Source: CBDCXE01 sp965223725 [NCBI: Nitrospinota bacterium]
GTDB lineage: Bacteria > Nitrospinota_A > UBA7883
Direction: 5' to 3'
NCBI GenBank assembly: GCA_965223725.1
Contig: CBDCXE010000006.1
Span: 682,001-746,000 of the forward strand
DNA length: 64,000 nucleotides
The notes under the pieces are model-generated. The model saw nothing but the letters and a program-made list of their open reading frames with translations, was not told the DNA's origin and ran no database searches. Both the position numbers and the translations under genes were made by a program. This document shows, in pieces, positions 8,068 to 16,119 of the stretch; the stretch's first letter is position 1, and each line of letters opens with the position of its first letter.

Positions 8068-9903
8068 TTGAGTGAAGGAACAAGGGAAAAAGACCTGCTC
8101 GAACGGATAAACGTATTGCAGAACGAGCGGGACACATTTGCTCAAGCCTTGTCCAAATCAACCATGGTTTTCAATAAAAGGGTCAAAGAACTTTCAGTTA
8201 TAAAGCGTATTGGCGAATCTATGCGCTGGAACCATGAGAGGAGTAAAGTCTGCAAAGGTCTGGTCGATATAATTATTGATGAATTACCTGCTGAAAACTG
8301 CTCGCTATGGCTGGTAAACAATGAGATTGGTTCCATCGAACTTAGGGTCGCCCGTGGACGAAAAGATAGTAAAACCAAATATTTTGCGCCAAACGAGCCA
8401 GCGTTTTCTCGCCTTGCATTAGGGGAAGGCGTGGTCGGATGGGTGGCTGACAATGGCAAATCCCTGAATGTGACGGATGTTACCAAAAGTAAATACAGCG
8501 CCAAGCTAGAAGAGAAAATGGATTGCCAGATCCGTTCGATTCTATGCGCGCCAATATCCAGAGGCAGAAAAGTCACAGGCGCCATTAATTTATCACACCC
8601 GGATGTCGGGGCTTTTTCTGATGAAGATGAAAGGTTGCTGGATACAATAGCAGAGCAGGCTGCATTAGCGTTTTCCAACCTGATATTGCATGAGCGCCTT
8701 TCGGACCTGACCGAGCATCTGGAACTATTGGTCACACAACGTTCGAAGGAACTAAAATTTTCTGAAACCAAATATAGTTCATTTATGGGCAACGCAGGCT
8801 CAGCGATCATTATCGCCAATCAACAGGATGGCAAAATAGTTGAAGCGAATAATGAAGCCAGCAAACTTATGAAAATTGGCAGAGATAAAATTGTTGGTAC
8901 ACCGTTTTATGAACTGGTGGAAGATCACTGCTTCGAACAAGTTATGGACTCGTCTAACACCGGGCGCGGCAGGTTTAATGGGCTTGCCCTGAAAGGTGGC
9001 CTGCGTGATGGAGTTTTTGTTGATATCAACGCCAACGCTATTTCTACTGATGAAGGCAGCTATATATATTTGATCGTTCATGACGTTACCTATCAAACCA
9101 ACCTGGAAATAAAACTTAAAAACTATTCTGACCATTTGGAAGAGATTATAGATAAAAGGACACAGGAGCTGCAGGACGCGCATCAAGAGCTGCTGCTGGC
9201 GACCAAGCTTGCCGCCATTGGTGAGTTGGCATCATCGGTCGCCCATGAAATAAACAACCCCCTGACTGTAATCAATGGCTATGTTGAAGATATGGTGGAA
9301 TTGTTTGGCTCTGGCGATAACAAACCAGATATCGATTCGAATGATATTCTGGAAAGGTTGTCTGTTATATCCGCCCAGGCTGACAGGTGCAAGGATATAA
9401 CATGGTCCTTGCTAAATTTTGCCCGGCAAAGGGATATAAATATCGAGTTGCTCGATATAGGTGAGGTAATCTTGCAGGCTATTCACTTCGTATCACACAG
9501 AGAACGTAAAGTGGATATCAAATTCGACTATGATATCAGACCGGAAATACCACATATCAGCTCAGACATGAGCATGATCGAGCAGGTATTGGTTAATATC
9601 TACAGCAATGCTATCGACGCAATCGATTCAACTGAAGAAAATGGGAACATCAGTACCAGCGTATTTAATAGCAATGATGGCATAAACATTACAATAAAGG
9701 ATACCGGCCCAGGCATGACAGCCGCGGAAATGGAATATATATTCGATCCTTTTTACACCACGAAACCGGCATTCAAAGGAACAGGGCTCGGTCTATCTAT
9801 TTGTAAAAAGTTGATAGAACGCCTCGGAGGAACTATCACAGCCCAAAGTGTTCTTGGCGAAGGATCACAATTCATGATATTTTTACCTATAAAGATAAAC
9901 TAG
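8068..9903 (+). CDS. GAF-PAS sensor histidine kinase (NtrB-like)
   Basis: 611-aa cytoplasmic kinase with no membrane helix. The TTG start is chosen for AGAGGAG 7 nt upstream. A GAF domain (about 60-205) follows a short coiled coil; another coiled coil leads to a PAS domain (about 225-350) and the HisKA helix with VAHEINNPL, the phospho-acceptor being His393. The HATPase domain has an intact N box (NIYSNAIDAI), DTGPGM and GTGLGLSIC. The stop is 10 nt before the regulator gene, so the two form an operon and presumably a cognate pair. Unlike its upstream neighbour this kinase looks fully active. Confidence 0.93.
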   Translation: MSEGTREKDLLERINVLQNERDTFAQALSKSTMVFNKRVKELSVIKRIGESMRWNHERSKVCKGLVDIIIDELPAENCSLWLVNNEIGSIELRVARGRKDSKTKYFAPNEPAFSRLALGEGVVGWVADNGKSLNVTDVTKSKYSAKLEEKMDCQIRSILCAPISRGRKVTGAINLSHPDVGAFSDEDERLLDTIAEQAALAFSNLILHERLSDLTEHLELLVTQRSKELKFSETKYSSFMGNAGSAIIIANQQDGKIVEANNEASKLMKIGRDKIVGTPFYELVEDHCFEQVMDSSNTGRGRFNGLALKGGLRDGVFVDINANAISTDEGSYIYLIVHDVTYQTNLEIKLKNYSDHLEEIIDKRTQELQDAHQELLLATKLAAIGELASSVAHEINNPLTVINGYVEDMVELFGSGDNKPDIDSNDILERLSVISAQADRCKDITWSLLNFARQRDINIELLDIGEVILQAIHFVSHRERKVDIKFDYDIRPEIPHISSDMSMIEQVLVNIYSNAIDAIDSTEENGNISTSVFNSNDGINITIKDTGPGMTAAEMEYIFDPFYTTKPAFKGTGLGLSICKKLIERLGGTITAQSVLGEGSQFMIFLPIKIN

Positions 9904-9913
9904 ATAATTCCAA

Positions 9914-11272
9914 ATGAGTGCACGATTAACCCGTCTACTGATCGTTGATGACGATGATATGCTAAGGGAGCTTTTGTATAAAAGGTTTTCTAGCAAAGAG
10001 AGTTTTAGCGTCACTGCAAGTAAATCCGGCTCCGAAGCGCTTCAGGAAATCAACATGAATGAATTCGATGTTGGGATACTGGATATAAAAATGCCAGGTA
10101 TTTCCGGCGTAGAACTTTTAAAGGAAATCAAGGCCCTACAGCCCGATTTCGAAGCTATTATCCTGACCGGCGAGGCGGATGTCAGCTCAGCGGTGGAATC
10201 CATGAAACTGGGCGCTTATGACTATATGACAAAGCCTTGCAAACTAGACCTGCTGGAGAGAACAATCAAACGGGCCCATGAAAAGAAGAACCTGTGCGGC
10301 CAAAACATGAGGTTAAAAGAAGAGCTCCACCACAACACATTTGTGGGGAAAATTGCCGGCTCTTCGGTGGCAGCGAAAAAACTTCGTGAACAGGTGGCCG
10401 CCATGGCGGAGCTTGACGAGCCGGTTCTTATAACAGGCGAAAGTGGTTCCGGGGTAGAAACCGTCGCCCAGGGTATCCACCAGCTATCAACAAGGAAAGA
10501 AAACCCTTTCATAACGATACATTGTGGGGTGCTCTCTGAAAGCATGCTCGATGTCGCCCTGTTTGGTCAGATGGCCAACGCATATGTGGGGGCGGGGAAC
10601 CGGAAGATGGGTTTGCTAGAAACGATGGATGGCGGGACAGTCTTTTTAAACGAGATAGAGCAGCTAACCCCTTCGATGCAGGTCAAACTCTTAAACTATC
10701 TGGATACTGGAGAATTCGTTCGCTTCAGGGGCACATGCAATATCACAGCTAATACACGGTTGTTGCTAGGAGCGCCGGAAGACCTGGAGCATCTGACCAG
10801 AATTAAAAAGTTTCGGGAAAGCTTGTATTTGAAAATATCTGCGCTGGCGATAAGGGTGCCCACACTCAGGGAAAGGAAAGAGGATATACCAGAAGTCGCC
10901 GAGTGCATATTCCAACAGCATAGATCTTCTTTGACCCGAGGCAAAAGGCTATCCAAGAAAACTGCGGCAATCCTGATGAGATATGACTGGCCTTTTAATG
11001 TGAGGGAGCTGGCAAGTGTGTTGGAACGCGCCGCCAGCCTGTCGAACGGTAATACCATCCGGGCGAAAGATATCCCGCTAAGTTTTGATAAAAAACCTAA
11101 AAGCGGCGATGATCGTCACTTAATGAATTTGGCTGAAATAGAAAAAGAGCACATATTGCATGTTTTGGAAACAGTAAACGGAAATATATCCAAGGCGGCT
11201 CGTATTTTAGGAATCAGCCGCCCCAAGCTTTATCGTAAAATAGAAGGTTACAAGTCCAGCTCGCCTGACTAA
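9914..11272 (+). CDS. NtrC-family response regulator with degenerate AAA+ domain
   Basis: 452 aa: receiver (about 6-120), AAA+ sigma54-interaction-type domain (about 135-365) and a C-terminal Fis-type helix-turn-helix (ISKAARILGISRPKLYRKI). The receiver is intact (VDDDD, phosphorylatable Asp57, TKP lysine) and so is the DNA-binding helix. The ATPase core is not. Walker A is GESGSGVE with Val181 in place of Lys. The sigma54-contact loop GAFTGA is NAYVGA (222-227). Walker B has Asn246 in place of Asp. The sensor I region is changed and the second finger Arg is Lys. It therefore probably acts by DNA binding rather than by ATP-driven opening of sigma54 promoters, as known for GAFTGA-less relatives such as HupR. 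Confidence 0.92.
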   Translation: MSARLTRLLIVDDDDMLRELLYKRFSSKESFSVTASKSGSEALQEINMNEFDVGILDIKMPGISGVELLKEIKALQPDFEAIILTGEADVSSAVESMKLGAYDYMTKPCKLDLLERTIKRAHEKKNLCGQNMRLKEELHHNTFVGKIAGSSVAAKKLREQVAAMAELDEPVLITGESGSGVETVAQGIHQLSTRKENPFITIHCGVLSESMLDVALFGQMANAYVGAGNRKMGLLETMDGGTVFLNEIEQLTPSMQVKLLNYLDTGEFVRFRGTCNITANTRLLLGAPEDLEHLTRIKKFRESLYLKISALAIRVPTLRERKEDIPEVAECIFQQHRSSLTRGKRLSKKTAAILMRYDWPFNVRELASVLERAASLSNGNTIRAKDIPLSFDKKPKSGDDRHLMNLAEIEKEHILHVLETVNGNISKAARILGISRPKLYRKIEGYKSSSPD

Positions 11273-11429
11273 CCAGAACATGGTATATTTCGACAAACTG
11301 CCATGGGCGATCATCTTATCGCGCTCCTTTTAGTTGTGTTACCAATTGCTATTTTTAAGAAAACAATATTGATTTATATAGGGTTGAATCATCCTGGGCG
11401 CTCTTAAAATAAGATCGGAACTATAACTC

Positions 11430-11457
11430 TTGACATAACGTAATGAATTGTTATATT
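11430..11457 (+). promoter_or_regulatory. Sigma70-type promoter for the DUF2802-like gene
   Basis: Consensus TTGACA (11430-11435), a 16-nt spacer and TATATT (11452-11457). The start would be near 11465. Confidence 0.6.
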
Positions 11458-11666
11458 GTCAGTTACGAAGTGTGAGATGTTCCACGATAAAATAGGATAG
11501 AGCAAGCTTGTATTTCGGGTAGGAGCTGGAAAAATCTGCCGAGCAGATATGTTCATGACCAGGCAGACTGAAAAGTTCGAAAACGAGAATACTCGAGAGG
11601 AAGACCAGCAAATGCAATAATAAAACCTCTTCCTCCCGTGCGCGCAACCTTCAGCAATAGTGACTG

Positions 11667-11732
11667 ATGAAAAAGAAACGGAAGAGCAAATGCCCTCCAT
11701 CCCCTCCTCGAATTCTATTCAGAGAAAGATGA
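11667..11732 (+). other. Possible 21-codon upstream ORF
   Basis: ATG to TGA, starting MKKKRKSK, in the same frame as the following gene and ending 6 nt before its TTG start. It could couple translation or be chance; there is no family evidence. Confidence 0.2.
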
Positions 11733-11738
11733 TATACC

Positions 11739-12290
11739 TTGTCACCTGAATTGTTTGGAGCGCAACTTGGGATGCTGGATACCGATGCATGGATACTCAT
11801 CCAGATAATCGTAGACATTATCTTGTTTTCAATTCTCGCCTTGTATATATTGCGTAGCTGGAAAGAAGATGAGATTGTGGAAGAGGAAGAAGAGCCACCG
11901 CCCGCTCCCCCGGTGAACCCGACAAATAATGGATCAAAAGAGGCGATGGATGTGACTAAACTGGAGTCTATGCTGGTTGAGTTTTCAGTGTTACTTGCGC
12001 ATGCCGAAGAGGCGGCGGAGAGAATAGAAAACGCCAGCAAGTTCGCGTCTGACACTGTTCACGATGAGGCTGGTAAAACACAACCGATAACCAACATTAA
12101 TTATGTTCTGGAAAATAAAATCAAGCGGCAAGCCTCCGCGGCGATAGGTAAAAATGGCGCAAAAGATGGAAAATACGCTTATACCGATGCGGCGAAGCTG
12201 ATATGGGCGGGGATGAAAGATGAAGAAATCGCCCGGATCGTCGGATTACCAATCATTGAAGTTAAACTTATAAGAAACATGGCCGAATGA
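11739..12290 (+). CDS. Membrane-anchored DUF2802-like protein
   Basis: 183 aa. A membrane helix (about 17-41, WILIQIIVDIILFSILALYI) is followed by an acidic/proline linker (EEEEEPPPAPP), a helical segment, and a C-terminal helix-turn-helix-like motif (AAKLIWAGMKDEEIARIVGL, then PIIEVKLI) of the kind found at the end of DUF2802 proteins. Start: the TTG fits the promoter; an ATG at 11772 would give MLDTDAW and keep the membrane helix. Function unknown. It stands alone and converges on the TAXI gene. Confidence 0.7.
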   Translation: MSPELFGAQLGMLDTDAWILIQIIVDIILFSILALYILRSWKEDEIVEEEEEPPPAPPVNPTNNGSKEAMDVTKLESMLVEFSVLLAHAEEAAERIENASKFASDTVHDEAGKTQPITNINYVLENKIKRQASAAIGKNGAKDGKYAYTDAAKLIWAGMKDEEIARIVGLPIIEVKLIRNMAE

Positions 12291-12332
12291 TCGGGTTGTA
12301 AAGCCAAAGCCTATCAACTTGTTTTGCTGGTT

Positions 12333-13292
12333 TTATTCAACCCAGCCTTTCTCTTTATAATATTTAAGCGCGCCAGGATGAAACGGCGCAGTCATGCCCT
12401 CCAACGATTTTTCCGGTGTCAGGTTGTTCAGCGCTGGATGGGTATTTTTAAACTCATCAAAATTTTCGAATACTGATTTTACAACATTATATACGATATC
12501 TTCTGGCGCGTCTGTAGTGGTTAGCAATGTGGCCTTAACTGCGAAAGTTCGCACAGGATCGTTGGCGCCTGGATAAACGCCGCCCGGTATATCTGTGGTC
12601 ACAAAATAGGGTCTTCCTTCTCTCAGCTTTCCTATTATTGTGTCATCAATGGCAACCAGGGTTACTTTATGGGCGCTGGCGATATCCATGATGTTGGCAG
12701 AGCCCACGCCGACGGTGTAGAAAAACGCATCGATCCGGTTATCCCGCAAATAGTCTGGCGCTTCGGACGCTTTCAAAGATTCTACTGTCATATCGTCCAG
12801 ACCAAACGGTGTGACGCCGAAAAGAGCCTGCGCGCTGGAGCGTTGACCAGATCCCGGATTACCGATATTGACCCGCTTGCCCTTAAGATCGGCAAAGTTT
12901 TCAATGCCACTGCGCTTAGACGCGACAATATGAAACGGCTCTGGATGGAGCGAGAATACAGATCGCAACTTTGAAACAGGCTTTCCTTCGAAATCGCCAA
13001 CTCCTTTATAGGCCCTGAATCCGACATCCGACTGCACAACGCCCATGTCCAGCTCGCCTATCGACATGGCGTTCACGTTATAGGCGGACCCACCAGTTGA
13101 CTCCACAGTGGCGCGGATACCATGTTCCGCCTTTCGTTTGTTTACAATCTTTGATATAGCCCCTGCAGTGGGATAATAAACGCCAGTCACACTGCCAGAA
13201 CCGATGGTCACATATCGACTGCCAGCTTCAGCAGTGTTCAGCGTTACAGCCAGCAACGCCATTATAATTGTGAACATAGTATTTAATTTCAT
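12333..13292 (-). CDS. TAXI-family TRAP transporter solute-binding protein
   Basis: 319 aa periplasmic receptor. A Sec signal peptide (about 1-23, ending NTAEA) is followed by the TAXI hallmark IGSGSVTGVYYPTAGAIS, then VESTGGSAYNVNAMSIGELDMGVVQSD and NIGNPGSGQRSSA. Such proteins pass small carboxylates (glutamate or 2-oxoacids in studied members) to a DctQM-type permease. No permease gene is next to it, so it is an orphan receptor or works with a distant fused permease. It diverges from the FtsX-type permease gene, with a palindrome between them. Confidence 0.93.
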   Translation of the reverse strand: MKLNTMFTIIMALLAVTLNTAEAGSRYVTIGSGSVTGVYYPTAGAISKIVNKRKAEHGIRATVESTGGSAYNVNAMSIGELDMGVVQSDVGFRAYKGVGDFEGKPVSKLRSVFSLHPEPFHIVASKRSGIENFADLKGKRVNIGNPGSGQRSSAQALFGVTPFGLDDMTVESLKASEAPDYLRDNRIDAFFYTVGVGSANIMDIASAHKVTLVAIDDTIIGKLREGRPYFVTTDIPGGVYPGANDPVRTFAVKATLLTTTDAPEDIVYNVVKSVFENFDEFKNTHPALNNLTPEKSLEGMTAPFHPGALKYYKEKGWVE

Positions 13293-13350
13293 GCGATATC
13301 CCGTTAGTTGCCAGTATCAAGCTCTATTATGTTTATAACATGTAGACGTG

Positions 13351-13365
13351 TATCACGTCGTGATA
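13351..13365. promoter_or_regulatory. Perfect 15-bp palindrome, candidate operator
   Basis: TATCACGTCGTGATA, a 7-1-7 inverted repeat in the 111-bp gap between the divergent TAXI and permease genes. The size and symmetry suit a dimeric helix-turn-helix repressor; the regulator is unknown. Confidence 0.5.
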
Positions 13366-13403
13366 AAATAGCAAAAGGCTAAACATAACAGTTAATTTGC
13401 AAT

Positions 13404-14639
13404 ATGCTATTCAAACTGACCTGGCGCAACCTGTGGCGCAGAAAACGCAGGACGCTGATCACCGCATTCACTGTGGCGGGCGGGATATTTTTTTCCGTAG
13501 CGTTCACAGCCACCGGTGATTACGCTTACACCAACATGATAGATACCAGCTCCACCATGGGGTTCGGGCATGTCACCATCGAGCCGGCCGAATATAATGA
13601 CAGTCCGTCGTTGCAAAAACGGCTCAATAACGTGGAGCGGGTCAGGGAAGCTGTGTTGGGTATAGAAGGTGTGGAAAACTCTGCGACCAGAATCTCGGGA
13701 CAGGTGATGTTCGCCAGTGCGGCAAAAAGTGTTGGCGGATTAGTGATCGGCGTTGATCCCGACCAGGAGACGCCAAAAATCAATATATATATACGTTCCA
13801 TGGTAGAGGGGGCCATGTTCGATAGTAGTGACGGCAAAGGCATTCTGATCGGCGTTAAAATGGCGGAAAAGCTGAAGCTGAAACTTGGCAGGAAAATCAT
13901 TTATACCACCACCGATGTTGATGGAGAGATCGTAAGCGAGCTTGCCCGGGTCACCGGGATGTTCGAAACCGGAGTGGACGAAGTCGACAGCTCCATCGCC
14001 CTTTTGCCGATAGACAGGCTGCGGTCCGTGTTGGGTTATGAGAATGATGAGGCGACATTTGTAACGGTCTTTCTCGATGATCAACGATATGCAGATGAAA
14101 AGCGGAACGAGATTAAGTCCATCATCGGAAACGATAATCGAGAGATTTTGACATGGCGCCAGACCCAGGCGGAGATCGCAGGCATGGTGGCCATCGACCG
14201 GCGTATGAATTATCTTTCACAATTTCTTGTTGGTTTGCTGATTGCCGCCGGCATCCTCAACACGATGTTCATGAGCGTGCTGGAGCGCAAAAGAGAGTTC
14301 GGGATTATGATGGCTGTGGGCATGTCGCCATTCCGCCTGTTCAGGCTGGTGTTGATGGAATCATTTTGGATAGGGCTATTGGGGCTGGCGATGGGCGTCA
14401 TTATCACTGTCCCGGCCTTTGTTTATATGACCAACACCGGCATAGATCTCAGTTCGCTTATCGAAGATGGCGCTGATCTGGGCGGTGTGCTGATCGATCC
14501 GGTGATGAAATACAGGCTGTACAAGGAAAGTGTGGTCGCCATACTCGCAGGTGTTTTTGCGCTGACTATGTTGGCTGGTTTATACCCAGCCTATCGCGCC
14601 GGAGCGACACCACCGGTCGAAAACATGAAAACGATTTAA
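13404..14639 (+). CDS. ABC transporter permease, FtsX/MacB (LolE-like) type
   Basis: 411 aa. The N-terminal helix (MLFKLTWRNLWRRKRRTLIT, with the usual basic WRNLWRRKRR) leads to a periplasmic MacB-type domain (about 45-235), then three C-terminal helices of the FtsX domain including LERKREFGIMMAVGMSPFRL, the coupling-helix region that contacts the ATPase. Members extract lipoproteins or export peptides. No ATPase or second permease adjoins it, so the partner must be encoded elsewhere. The substrate cannot be inferred. Confidence 0.9.
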   Translation: MLFKLTWRNLWRRKRRTLITAFTVAGGIFFSVAFTATGDYAYTNMIDTSSTMGFGHVTIEPAEYNDSPSLQKRLNNVERVREAVLGIEGVENSATRISGQVMFASAAKSVGGLVIGVDPDQETPKINIYIRSMVEGAMFDSSDGKGILIGVKMAEKLKLKLGRKIIYTTTDVDGEIVSELARVTGMFETGVDEVDSSIALLPIDRLRSVLGYENDEATFVTVFLDDQRYADEKRNEIKSIIGNDNREILTWRQTQAEIAGMVAIDRRMNYLSQFLVGLLIAAGILNTMFMSVLERKREFGIMMAVGMSPFRLFRLVLMESFWIGLLGLAMGVIITVPAFVYMTNTGIDLSSLIEDGADLGGVLIDPVMKYRLYKESVVAILAGVFALTMLAGLYPAYRAGATPPVENMKTI

Positions 14640-14664
14640 ACTATAAACCGGCCAAACAGAGCAG

Positions 14665-16119
14665 TTACAAAAGTTTCTGCTGTTGGCCATGGTCGTCACT
14701 TTTGATCTGGGCATTTTTTTCGCCGTCACGCAGCCTCAGCCGGACCATGTCGCCAGCCTTTAGCTGGCCGGCGGATTTGATTACCCGCTTGCCGGACGAA
14801 TCGGTGATGATGCTGTAGCCACGCTGGAGAACATTATGTGGGTTATACGCTTCCAGCTTGCCCGCCCCAGACTCCAACCGGTTTTGTAATTGCAGGAGAT
14901 TAGCCTTTAATCGATCGCCAAGTTCGCCAGATATTCGACCAACGTCGGTACGGCGCTGGGCAACCCATTGTTCCAGCCGGAGAGAGAGCAATTTTGTGTT
15001 CGGTGTGGCAAGCCGGGCACGCCCGGCTTCGACGTTCATCAGTATAGCCCGCCGCAACCTTGCCTGCAGATCATGAAATGTTTTTTGTCTCATCTGGAAC
15101 TGGTTTTTGGGACTAAGCGCGCCCAGGTGGCGCGCCACCCCGGCAAGACGGTTCCGAAATATTTCCGTCACCGACCGGACTCCGCGTCTTGACCTCTCCG
15201 TGCAATCGTCGATCTGACGGGCTCCGGTTTCGATAATATCCCGCAGTGTTGTAGATATTTTGTTCAACTGATCATCCAGATATTCCTCCACCGCCAGGCG
15301 CTCCGGGGCGATCTGTTCCGCAGCTGCTGTTGGCGTAGAGGCTCGCAGGTCGGCGACAAAATCGGCGATGGTAAAATCAGTCTCGTGTCCAACGGCGGAA
15401 ACGATCGGCAACTTCGACGCCGCGATGGCCCTTGCAACAATCTCTTCGTTGAACGCCCACAGGTCCTCCAGCGATCCACCGCCCCGGCCGACGATGATCA
15501 CATCAACTTTGCCATACTCATTAAACTCTTCAATCGCGTTGGCGATCTGTGCGGCGGCGCCTTCGCCCTGTACCGGCACAGGGTTGAGGACGATCCGGAT
15601 CCCTGGGAACCTGCGCCAGATAGTGCGGATCATGTCGTGGGCCACGGCGCCTTTTGGCGAAGTGACGATACCTATCGACCAGGGGATATAAGGTAAAGGC
15701 TTTTTCAGTTCATCATCGAACAACCCTTCTGTGGCCAGCTGCTTTTTCAGCTTCTCGTACGCCGCCTGCAAAGCCCCCAGCCCTTTAGGCTCCATCGACT
15801 CTACGGTCAGCTGATACTCGCCCCGTTTTTCATAGACCGATACTCGACCGCGGCACACCACCTGATCACCATGGTCCGGCTCGAACTTTATATGTCCCCG
15901 GTAACCTTTCCAGATGACGGCGCGGATCTGGGCGGATTCATCCTTCAGCGTAAAGTATGCATGGCCGGATGGATAGACCTTGTATGCGGAGATTTCCCCT
16001 TCCACCCAGAACCCAGTGAAGCCAGACTCCAGCACAGCTTTAATATCACGGGTCAGCTCGGCAACGGTCAGGACCTTGCGGCCGACCGGTTCGTTATCAT
16101 TATTCATAGCGTCTACCAT
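14665..16119 (-). CDS. xseA: Exodeoxyribonuclease VII large subunit
   Basis: About 484 aa. An OB-fold DNA-binding domain (LTVAELTRDIKAVLESGF, GHAYFTLKDESAQIRAVIW) precedes the catalytic region with RGGGSLEDLWAFNEE and AVGHETDFTIADFVADLRAS, then a coiled-coil C-terminus ending in the typical L..YNPHNVLQRGYSI. The ATG at 16119 is chosen because it overlaps the trmFO stop as TAATG; the ORF extends 7 codons further. With XseB it degrades single-stranded DNA in repair. xseB, often next in line, is absent here: the gene ends against the convergent permease gene. Confidence 0.95.
   Translation of the reverse strand: MVDAMNNDNEPVGRKVLTVAELTRDIKAVLESGFTGFWVEGEISAYKVYPSGHAYFTLKDESAQIRAVIWKGYRGHIKFEPDHGDQVVCRGRVSVYEKRGEYQLTVESMEPKGLGALQAAYEKLKKQLATEGLFDDELKKPLPYIPWSIGIVTSPKGAVAHDMIRTIWRRFPGIRIVLNPVPVQGEGAAAQIANAIEEFNEYGKVDVIIVGRGGGSLEDLWAFNEEIVARAIAASKLPIVSAVGHETDFTIADFVADLRASTPTAAAEQIAPERLAVEEYLDDQLNKISTTLRDIIETGARQIDDCTERSRRGVRSVTEIFRNRLAGVARHLGALSPKNQFQMRQKTFHDLQARLRRAILMNVEAGRARLATPNTKLLSLRLEQWVAQRRTDVGRISGELGDRLKANLLQLQNRLESGAGKLEAYNPHNVLQRGYSIITDSSGKRVIKSAGQLKAGDMVRLRLRDGEKNAQIKSDDHGQQQKLL

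Larger units (their letters stand above)
11273..11738. other. Intergenic region with promoter and long leader
   Basis: 466 bases. A near-consensus promoter at 11430-11457 reads rightward, leaving a leader of about 275 nt. The leader contains GAGGAAG...CTTCCTC pairing and short ORFs of 24 and 21 codons. The minus-strand ORFs here look like chance. Confidence 0.55.

Noticed and set aside
8142-8819. 225-aa minus-strand ORF opposite the GAF/PAS kinase
   Set aside because: Shadow of the kinase gene; low-complexity Ser/Arg-rich product with no Shine-Dalgarno.
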